Position numbers and translations under genes: made by a program. 64,000 bases of DNA from the NCBI GenBank assembly GCA_030268105.1, contig BSDZ01000004.1, positions 5,005,001 to 5,069,000 of the forward strand, read 5' to 3'. The notes under the pieces are model-generated. The model was not told the DNA's origin. It was given only the letters and a program-made list of their open reading frames with translations, and made no database searches. Positions 34,035 through 43,386 of this stretch are shown here, one piece after another; position 1 is the stretch's first letter; each line of letters begins with the position of its first letter. Origin of the DNA: Volvox africanus (taxonomy: Eukaryota > Chlorophyta > Chlorophyceae > Chlamydomonadales > Volvocaceae).

Positions 34035-35883
34035 TATCTCTCCGCGAGGCATTACTAGGTTTAGCACTCGCGTGATAGGGCGTTGGATGTTAAGTTGCAG
34101 TCCATCGAAAGTGGTAGTGACGGTCTTGTTGGCGGCCATGATGGTAGTGGCAGTGACGTGGCTGCAGTTGCAACAACCCAAAAGGTGACGTTTTTGCGTT
34201 TTGTACACGGAGCGAGAAGAACACGCACGCTGTTTATCTTCGATTGAGCTGCAGAATGGGGCGTGCAGCGGAGCACGCACCTAGGGGTTTTGACGTGGAG
34301 CTGTATAGCCGGCAGCCCTGGCGAGTAACCAGCAAGGCGGACGAACGGGCTTTGATGGTGGTGTGTTACGGAGCACGTGAAGAGACGGAGGGGTCAGGAG
34401 GGTGTATCTGTGTATGTATGCAGCTTGATTTGCAAACGACCAGGTGGGGACGAAATGGAGTCATGCTGTGCATACGTAAGGGTCCAGGCTGCAGATGTCG
34501 GCCGTACGTCATGTTTTCACATGCAGTATCCCTCCAGTGTGCGTTGCCGCGTTTCCTCTTTACAGCACAGGCCCTTCTAAGGCATCCAGGTTATACGTGT
34601 CGAGATGGCGGGGTGTGGATATGTATGTAGAGGGGCGGAGTGGGGACTAGGTTTATCGGAACAGGGAGTGAGCCGTGCACAATATCCCTTTTAACCCACT
34701 ATAGCACTGTGGAATGCCAACTTGCAACCAGTCCTTTACACCAGCGAATCCCTGCCTCTCTACCATCCCCGTCGCTCTGGCGCCACATAATGACCCGCTG
34801 ATGCGCTTTCCAGCAGCCAACACAGCCGGTCCGAGCTATATTCCATTTGGACGTGAACCCCTCGCACCTTGTGCCTACAATTATAAACATCGCCACGCGG
34901 ACGACCCTTGGATACGTGCGCTCCGTCACCTTCAAGTGCACAGCCGTGCCATATCCACAGCAATACTACAGCAGCAGATACCGCAGCTACCTAAGGACTA
35001 GAAGCAGCAAAATTGTCTGATAATTCACCCAGTCAAGATATCCCGAAATCGAGTTCCAAGGCGATTGCCTCCTTTCCCTGCCAATACATAGATAGTCAGA
35101 TGATGCCACAATAAATCCACAATACATTTCCTTATATGTACCTGTCGCAACGGTCATGTAGTCCCCTCCCCGACCTCTAGGCAATGCACTTGCGCCGTTA
35201 GAACACCTGCTCAGATCCAAAAGGACCGGCCAACCAACTCGCAGCGCTTGGAAAATAAAACAAGAATATAGGCCGCCACTTCCGCTGCAATTGCCTGTTA
35301 GAAATTGCAGCCGTCAGCATTCCATATTGAAGCTTAAACACGTGTAATCCATGCAAGTGCACTTAAACTCTGGCAGCACTGTATGGTTTTCGAGTGCAAC
35401 ACTCCCGCCAAGAGAGCAATGTGACCGCTCGCTAGCCGCAACGAAGGTTCTCCAGTCCCCACATTGCCCCCACGGGGCCCTCTACCATCCCCAAGTACCC
35501 ATGCAAGTGCCCACGCGCCATATGCGCTTTGCCTTACATTGATTCTAACGTTTACGCCTTCTGCGCCCTTGACGATCTACCCTCACCACCCATTTGAAAC
35601 GACACCTGCAGGACGCGCGAGGTCTGTCACATTAGACCCTAAAATCCACACACTGCGGAATCCCTGGGCCCGTGGGGCCTGTTTGCGCAACCCTTAATAC
35701 GCGTATCCAGCCAAACTCAGATATTTTATGCATACGAGCCCACACACCAATGCACATAGAATGGCGGCTCTTGTCGCGAGCTGCTGCAAGATACGCCAGA
35801 TTGCCTTTATGATGCGCTGGTTGATGCCCTCACCCAAGTTCCTGCAGCAGAAGCAGCAGCTACCCTTAGGCTACCTAATCAGG
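34035..35883. other. Convergent intergenic stretch
   Basis: No convincing coding sequence. It presumably contains the two 3' UTRs. TTACA at 35534-35538 is TGTAA on the - strand, 346 nt past the stop of the next gene, and may be its polyadenylation signal. Confidence 0.35.
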
Positions 35884-38800
35884 CTAGGATTCTGGATCCT
35901 TGTCGTCATCGTCGTCAATCGCTCCGTTGCTTATTGCCACCGCCGCCAAACCCTCAAAGGGTCTCCTCTGGCGGCCCTGTGAGCTCGCCCCGTGGCGCTG
36001 CAGGGACGCTGCCGCTGACGCGCCCAGCGCTGCTACCGCACACACCGCTGTGCCGATGGTGGCTCCCGCAGTTTCCTCCTAAACCGCAACAAGCAATTGA
36101 AGCAATGGAAGCAGTCAGACCAGAAGCCGACCACGTCAGCCATAAAGGCGTCGCCATAGGCAGGAAGGGCCCTGAAGGATCGCACTAGCCCACACTCTAC
36201 CACGAAGGCAAGCGCAACGTGTCCATGAGCAGGAAGGCTTGAATGTCAAGCCTAACCTTTCCACATCTCCATCGCAGTAAATATAGATATATATAAAATT
36301 AAATGAGCTTTTTATTGGATATATATATATATATAATATCCATTAAAAAGCTTATTTAATTCCCGCCGGTACTCCCCAGTCACACTGAAGCCTGCTTGCC
36401 CCATTTACCTATAGCCCAACCCACTTCCACTTACCGCAAGGTTGAAGGCCACTGCTGCTAGTAGCGCTCCCCACCGCAGTCCCGCCTTGGCCGTCCCGCT
36501 GAGGCGCTCTTGAAGCAGCAGCTGGCACCAGGTCACCCCCACGTGGGCAAGGCAAGACAGCAGCATGAGCTTCACGGCAGGGACGGAAAGCTCGTGGTCC
36601 ACCTGACAGAACAAAGACGGGACAGGAACGTGGAAGGGATGTGGTGCGTAAGGCAGGCCTGTCTATAGAAGAACTTCGTTGTATTAGACACCTGTAAACT
36701 GTCCTTGTAAGGTACCCGAAGAGACCAAAGAGAGGTGTGGCAGTGGAGGTGCTTCTGCTAATGCAACCCATCGACAAAGACATAGTGATAAATCGATGCA
36801 GCAGAGGACAACACGTCGCCCGGAACCCTGCCAAGGACTTTCAGCGGCGCCACACACATACAGGAATAGAGGGAGGACTAATACGCCCGTCTACCGTCAA
36901 CTCCTCATTTTCACAAACCTGATCACATCAAATCAACACCTGTAGCTGGTAGTCAGTGGCTACAGCCCCTGTCTTCACAGAATGGGACCAGTCATGCCAG
37001 ATGCGAGTCGCACTTACAATCTCATTTCCTTCTTGCCCAGCAAATCCGATCAGCAGCACCGGCAATGCTGGTAGCCAGTTGACTAGAAGCGCAGTTGAGG
37101 GCGGGTTGAGCAATCCCTCTGCTTCTGACACCCTCCGGATGAGCGCAGCAAGGTAGCCAAAGTCTGATTACCATATGGCAGCATTGAGATTTGGGGTCAT
37201 GTCACGTAAGGCAGGCAAGGACTTTTTGGAGCATAGCTGCAGGCCGGCCACGATGGGCCGGTCCCCGGAACAGGAAATCCATGGACTGCCTGCCAGTAGG
37301 TTTAATCCAGGTCCTGGCAAAGTTGAGGGTCTGGCCCTATTGCAGCCATTCAACCACTGGTTCCGCTCATTACCTATTAGAAGATCCACGTTCCCTTCAA
37401 TTTGTGCATTTCCATCGGCCCCGCTTCTACACACGGGCCCCCAACTTGACTTCTCACCTCGGCCCCGCTGTCTCTGACGCTAACCCCGGCCTTCCCTTGC
37501 CGCGTGCATCATATTCCATCCTCACCTCCCCCCGGTAGCTTCCCTCCCAACGAAGGGTCCTCTTTCATTAGTCGCCAGCCTGTCTCCGCTAGCTTGGTGA
37601 CTGACCACAACATCAGCATCAGCAGCGAGAGCCAAGAATGGGTGCTATCCAGGAGGATCTCCAGGACTGCATACGGCGTGGAGTGGAGATATGCGAGGTT
37701 TAATGGTTCGAAGCAGTTCATGAGGGAGGAAAGCGGGGTATAGTAGAATGCCCGGGGGGTGTGAGTGTGAGAGTCTGAGGGGCTTGAGTGAAACGTCGTC
37801 GCAATGTAACCACGCCGCCTTATCCTAGAACTGCGTCACCGGCCACAAACCGCGGTCCACGAGGAAGTGCCTCTCAGCATAATTCCGCGAATGCACTTCA
37901 TCTGATTTATCCCATTCCGCTTTCACACCTGTCACCTTTCACAAATAGTGTTTTTGCCGTTTTTGATAGCCTGACTTTTGGTACAAGTCAAGTAACGAAA
38001 ATAATTCTTCCGTTACGGTGGTTAGAAACTTACAATAGCAAAAAAGGCCAGGGGGCCTTTCGCATGCCCTCAGAGCATGAAAACCCCTAAATACTACCTT
38101 GCCTCAGCTCTTATCTCAGGAGGTTCAGTTTGCAGCCCAGGGTGCAATAGCGCATGATGCCGGGGTGCTAGTTTCCCCGTTACAATCCTCCCTGCCCTGT
38201 GCAGCGAACGTTCTCGGGCGCCCCTGCCTGGCACCCCGTAGGCCAGCTTGCGCCCAGCACCCGATGGATGGGGTTATTTTGTTCTCCCAGCACTACCGTC
38301 CACTTTTCTACATTTAGGGTGGCGGGTCGTAACCCTGACGCAGCGCCAGCCCGGATATCCACCACAGGGCAGATGGGCTTCATGCGCATCTGCTCGCATT
38401 TGCATCAACCAGTGTATGCTAGTCGGGGTTCGACCCAGGGACCTTGTGTCAGATCCTAGCAATGCACACCACTGTAACACAGGGTGCAATAGCGTGTGAT
38501 GCCGGGGTGCGAGTTCCCCCATTACATACTTAATGGATGGCTCCCTCTCACCATTGCTCTGTATTTATCCACTTGTAGTTGCTGCTCGCCACGTCACCAG
38601 GTGGAAAACTGGAAATGGTCTCTGTGTACGAACATGTGCTGAACTTCAATAAGTCATGGGCATACATGCACATGCTGAGGGCCTTCAGGCTGGAGAACCC
38701 CACTGACCTGGTGGAACTGTTGCCATTGACTATGAACTAGCTCAGCAAATTGTTCTTTTGTCTTTGAAAGGACAACAGTTTTGGGGGGCTTCATATCATC

Positions 38801-40372
38801 ATTCGCATACGTACATTCATAAGCTTTCCAGGCAAAAAATGCCTCTTTTGTGTAGTATCCTGGGGTATCTAGTGTCCAGGATGGACCGTGTATGGTCATC
38901 TTCCGATTGCTTATCAGGCGAACACAACAGAGATACAACATATTGTGAAATCTACCGGGCCTTTGGGCCCGGTGCCCCAGGAGTGGGAGGGGGACCTTGA
39001 ACCAGGGCTAACATCTTAAAATCCCCTCAATACCATTGTTATACCCTATTAAATCCACCTGCAAGTTTATCCCCATAGGAAGGTTTTCAAATATTTGGTC
39101 ATCTTGGACCATTATTCACCTATACACATCCCAGAATCGTATACCTTCTACCATCCATCACAAGTAACCGTCCCAAGTCCCGACCAATTTTCCTGGTTAC
39201 TGCTTCTAAAGTTCAAAATATTTGTTGGTTACGAAATACTAACTGATTACTCAAAAAACACTGGTTAGAACGCCGTTCAGCTTCAGTGTCAGGGGTTTGC
39301 CGCCCCATTCCACTCCATCCCGCTCACAAATATTAGCATTCGCCGGCATCGACTCACCCGTAGCTGTTGTCGCCGCCGCTACTAGTGGGATGATCTGGGG
39401 CGACAACAGCAGGGATCGCTTGCTTGCCACCACCGCTACCGCCGTGTCAATGAGCAGTGGCACACACGCCGCCCAGCTGAGCACCATATTTACCGACGAG
39501 TGGAGCAGGGCGCCGTAAAGCGTCAGCATCTAGAACATGGTGGGACCGGGTGCAAAGGAAGACGAAAGGTGGAGGGGTTTGAGGAAGCAGTGAAGAGGGT
39601 GATATCTTGATATGCATACTGCGAGCAAACTGGGAGCAAATCCCACACATCAAATTCCGACCCACCCAACAGGAACCCATCCGACACGATACGACCCACC
39701 GACCTGCACACCAAACAGTGCCGCCCGCACGCTACACCCGCGGAAAGACTGCTGCGGGTTCTCAAATATCGTGTGTATGTCAAAGATGTCGTAGTAGTGT
39801 GAAAGCCAGAACGAGAGGCACACTGATGCCATATGTAGGAAAGACATGAGGCCAGGGGTCTTCATAGTTGTCAAAGATCCCTGCGGCGACCGGGTCGAAA
39901 GTGGGCATCAGCCAGGTTTGCTGCTGATGTCGCAGCGGTGTGCTAGGTGAAAATCCAAATACCCGACCTTCACAAGTACATAGATAGCCGCTTGACAGGC
40001 GAGATATATTCCGCAATATACGTAAAGCTTGGTATTTTCAAAGACCTCGCCGAAAGCCGCAACATCCTCCGGTAGAATTTGTTGCTTTGCACGCCGCCTA
40101 ACGGATCCTATTGCTCCCAATTCCGCCCGAGGGAAGCTTGGAGCAGGGGATAGAGGTGCTGCGACAGGAGGGAAAGGGTCCTGGGATCCGGCTCTTTTCT
40201 GCTGCATCGCCTTTTCCAAAAAGTCAGCACCAGCTTTCCTCAGAGCTTCACGCCTGTGCTGGTCGGGCGGTGTTGGTGCTGGCACTTGCACCGAAGGAGC
40301 CAGACTGCTCGACGCATTGTGCTCTAACTGGTCACTGCGTGTTTCTTGCCGCTCAGGCTCAGAGCTTTCCAT
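35884..40372 (-). CDS. Unrecognised multi-pass membrane protein with Asp-rich C-terminus, 7 exons
   Basis: Exons on -: 40372-39974, 39880-about 39731, 39529-39358, 37666-37526, 37124-37018, 36602-36435 and 36078-35884, about 440 residues. Exons 3 to 7 join in exact phase; the 3' end of exon 2 is approximate. The first 110 residues are hydrophilic and Ala/Pro/Gln-rich. Membrane segments follow: YVYCGIYLACQAAIYVL, LMSFLHMASVCLSFWL, YGALLHSSVNMVLSW, SWLSLLMLMLWSV, WLPALPVLLIGFAG, LMLLSCLAHVGVTW, WGALLAAVAFNLA and GTAVCAVAALGASAAA. The last exon has no Met and ends in a tail DDDDDKDPES before TAG. No family was recognised. The 1.7-kb intron 3 contains a tRNA-related repeat and intron 6 an AT-rich hairpin, so mobile elements have accumulated in the introns without disturbing the frame. 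Confidence 0.68.
36297..36361. repeat. AT-rich hairpin
   Basis: The 26-bp arms at 36297-36322 and 36336-36361 ([18 protein letters not shown]...) pair with two mismatches around a (TA)n centre. It lies within an intron of the preceding membrane-protein gene and could be a small fold-back element. Confidence 0.7.
38138..38526 (-). repeat. tRNA-related SINE-like repeat, copy A
   Basis: On the - strand the element begins GTTACAGTGGTGTGCATTGCTA, like a tRNA D-arm/A box, followed about 35 nt later by GGGTCGAACCCC, like a B box, then about 280 nt of unique body. It ends near CGCTATTGCACCCTG. An inverted second copy lies at 46994-47336. Copy A carries an extra copy of the 3' end (38471-38526) fused to its head, as if two units were joined head to tail. 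It sits inside an intron of the membrane-protein gene. The SINE label is an inference from the A/B-box-like motifs. Confidence 0.6.
38862..38943 (+). repeat. Dispersed repeat, copy 1
   Basis: This segment (GGGGTATCTA, GTGTCCAGGATGGACC, then ACAGAGATACAACA) recurs in the same orientation at 47568-47663. Both copies lie a few hundred bases to the right of a tRNA-related repeat, although those repeats are in opposite orientations. Nature unknown, perhaps an element end. Confidence 0.6.
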
Positions 40373-41125
40373 TTTTTTAATAAATGAAAATTTTCTTGCA
40401 CATGCGAACAGCTACCAAGGAGCCCAAGGAAATTAAAGACTGTCACTGTCACAGTTGCTGACTGCGACAGCGAAATCTCTGCAAAACCTTTCTAATCAAA
40501 GGTTCAAAACATTCAGTCCGGACGGCCACTAGCTGCGACGAACGCATATTATGGCGACGATCCGCTGAAAACCGTCCCGCATGTACCAGTACAACAATCC
40601 TGTCACCGTACTCGACAACACGAGAACACAACACACCTCTCCATGCTGCCAGGATTACACCTCTTCTGCTGCCTTTAAACCACGTTTGCCGCTCAATTCA
40701 ATCAGTCATAGCCTCCTAGCCGTCCACCGAATCCCCCGGTTACCAACCATGATTGGATCCTCCTTTCCCTGCGCAAATCATCATTTCCAAAGCCATAATG
40801 AGCCACAGAAACTCACATCCTACTTGCTTCCAATTACTGCAGTTCGAGCTTCCACCACGCGCTACTAGGCCGTTCACCACAGCGCCCTAAACCTTCAATT
40901 CCACTCGCCTACCCGGTTTCATCTTACCCAGCCAGTGCGTCCCTCTTGAACCCCCGTGCCATGGCAGGCCCTGGCTGCTCCAAAGCCTATGCACCGTTGC
41001 TCCGGCCCAGTCCTCGCTGTGCCGCTTCGGCAGCTACCGGGGCAATTATAGCTAATAACCATCGTTACATGCACAACACGCCCATACCATAAAAGCTACA
41101 GCTACAGCTACAGCTACAGCTGCAG
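40373..41125. other. Intergenic stretch between two - strand genes
   Basis: No gene seen. It holds the promoter of the - strand membrane-protein gene and the 3' UTR of the mTERF-like gene. Confidence 0.4.
41065..41069 (-). terminator. Probable polyadenylation signal TGTAA of the mTERF-like gene
   Basis: TTACA on + reads TGTAA on -, 57 nt downstream of the TAG stop. TGTAA is the established polyadenylation signal of Chlamydomonas and Volvox. Its position supports the stop at 41126. Confidence 0.5.
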
Positions 41126-41133
41126 CTACAGCT
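41094..41133. repeat. AGCTAC hexamer repeat overlapping the mTERF-like stop codon
   Basis: About six AGCTAC copies, one reading AGCTGC, span the end of the mTERF-like frame. On the - strand the repeat reads GCTGTA and supplies the TAG stop. Confidence 0.85.
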
Positions 41134-42944
41134 CGGGGAACATGTAAGTGGTGACCATTGCTGTTGCCTGAGCCATACTGAGTCCCGTGGCGTTCGCCAA
41201 TGCTGTCAACTTCGCCCGCAGCGGCTCATAAGGGGCCAGCAGGAGCGCTGGATTTCGCCGCACAATATCCCGCGCCTCCGCCAGCTCCAGTTTAAGCATT
41301 CCCGCGAATGACCGCAGCCGTTCCAGCCCTTCCCCGCTACCGCAGCCGCTGCGGCCACACGCAAGCATGCTGACATAACGAGGATAACTAACCAGGACGA
41401 CAGCGGCGGCCTCGGCACTGCAGTCCAAGAGGTCGGCTACAGATGCAACGCTCGCCACAAGGAGCGCGTTGGCGTCAGCGTCGGCATCACCGCCGCCGCT
41501 GGCATCACCGCCGTCCATGGTGCTGTTGGCAACGGCCACAGCTATTTTCTGCAACTGCTGCAACTGGTCAGTGATGATATCGCCATCACTGCTTACGTTA
41601 CCGGATCGTACAGCCGCCAGCAGCAAGGCCGCGAGCTCGTTGGGCAAGGCGGCAGCAGTGATAGCATCGGCTGCGCTTGGCCGGCTGTCGGTCCCAGCTG
41701 CGCCGTTGCCTTCGCCTCCGTTGCCGCTCCGACGCCGCTGGTTTGCTCCTGCGGGGGCAGATTCGACCATCCCACCTGTCGGTCGAGTCAATACCGGTAG
41801 AAAGAAGGAAATCTTCTTAAGTGACAATTTCGGTAGGTTGTGTGGGAAAAGCCACTCCCTACCCACCTTGTACAATATGTCCCCCCTAAGCCTAAGTCCA
41901 GGTGCCTCTTAGGGACGGTCCTCAGTGCCACGCCTTGTCTTGCCCCGTTGTTATTATGGACCCCGTCCGCGTCCGCCACATTGCGCAATGCCAAGCCCAA
42001 GTAATATTCAGGCCCTGCCATAAGGCTCATCTATTGCCGTTGCGCAAGTTACTTACGGCCCCCCACTGGCCTCCTGTGTCCTGGCTCGCTGTTTTTCCCG
42101 TGTTCACACCTGCACTGGCAAACACCATCGCCTCCAGCTCCTCTTCGCTCAACCCTAGCAGCTCCCCATCGTCCTCCTCTTCATCCTCCGCCTCTTCGTC
42201 GTACACCTCAGTTCTTCTGCCGCTATTTCGTACTGATACTGTACGGTCGCTTTGTGCTCCTCCAGGCGGCTTCCCGCGCTGCTGTTGCTGCTGCTGTTGC
42301 TGCTGCTGCCGCCGTCCTGTCGGATTCCGCTGCTGTTGCTGTTCTGAGCGACGACCGCCATGGCCACGCAGTTCACGCGTTCTCGACTCGTGGCCAGAGC
42401 TATCGCTGGTGTTGGCATTTCTGTAGCTGGCGGGGGAAATTTTCCCTGACGGCCCCGGTTGTGCAGCTGACGGCTGGACGAAAGGTGGAATAAGCACGGA
42501 CCCAGCGACTACCTGCGGGGAAGCCGGGTAAGAAGCCTTGTGCCAGCGCCGAGGCTTAGATGAAGCGCCCTCAAGGCCGCCCACTGTTAGGCGGCGGTAC
42601 TTTGGCTGTGGCTTCGGCTGTAGCCGCGAAGAGTCAGCAGCGCTGCTGCTACTGCCGCTGCTTTCGGTCATCCCACTAGGCAGGTCAGATCCAGACTCTG
42701 CCGTTTCCTCCAGGACCGCCAACCGTGGATTACGGCGCCAGCGTCTACTATCCCAAGACATGCAATGACGGGAGGGTGAGGCGGGTGAAAGGTGGCGAGG
42801 GCAGCATCCCCATGCAATAGACGACGCCATTGCGGGCATAGTGGCGGTAGTTTGGCGCGCCACATGTGCAGTCAGTTGTAGCGATGAAGGCGCACGTGGT
42901 GCTCCCAGAAAATCGGCAGGAAATTTCGAAGTGCAGTGCCTCAT
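41126..42944 (-). CDS. mTERF-repeat protein, probably organelle-targeted
   Basis: mTERF proteins bind nucleic acid in plastids and mitochondria and act in transcription termination, splicing or rRNA maturation. Exon 1, 42944-42057, ends at a GTAAGT donor; exon 2, from about 41737 to 41126, is in phase, giving about 499 residues. The first 90 residues are Arg/Ser/Ala-rich with few acids, like a transit peptide. The middle is low-complexity (a run of ten Gln encoded by CAG/CAA, then an acidic EDEEEDDGE stretch). The C-terminal 130 residues show mTERF-type helical repeats: CSAEAAAVVLVSYPRY, LERLRSFAGMLKLELAEA, DIVRRNPALLLAPYEPLRAK and LANATGLSMAQA. Only about three repeats are visible, fewer than in most family members, and the frame ends inside a hexamer repeat, so the C-terminus may be shortened. 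The exon 2 acceptor was chosen by phase; an acceptor at about 41777 would not keep the frame. Confidence 0.72.
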
Positions 42945-43386
42945 TCCTCAGAACACGCTGGTCACTTGAAATGGCAGAATCCGGAAAGGGTTTAAGCGAC
43001 AACAACTAAAGATAATTTTGCAGCTGGATGCTTGGCTTAGCTAGCTTCCTTCGCCGCCGTAAACTACAGCGTTAAAACAACCCACTGCAAAGAAGAGCAG
43101 TTTTAGGCAAGGAAAAAAGATAAAATATTCTGCAAGCCTTCTAGTATCTAGTTTAACGCTACTTCGCTTGAGTGCTTGTCCTTGTCACTCGGATTGGATT
43201 TTGACAAATTCGGTTTCGTTGCTAACGGTGGGCGATGGATAATTAATTCCGTGCCGACCGTTTACAACGAAACCCCCATTGCGATTTCAGTGCTGAATTG
43301 AACTTACCTACTTGAATAACCCGTCCATTCAGTCCCAGCTTCCTTCGTCCTCTTCCAGGCCTTACAGCCACTGTGCTTGCAAGGCC
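42945..43386. promoter_or_regulatory. Divergent promoter region, mTERF-like / peptidyl-tRNA hydrolase
   Basis: Only 442 bp separate the start codons of two divergently read genes that both serve translation or organelle gene expression. The stretch is more AT-rich than its flanks. No specific transcription-factor site was recognised. Confidence 0.5.

Noticed and set aside
34244..34630. 128-codon frame on +
   Set aside because: No homology and no splice or signal evidence.
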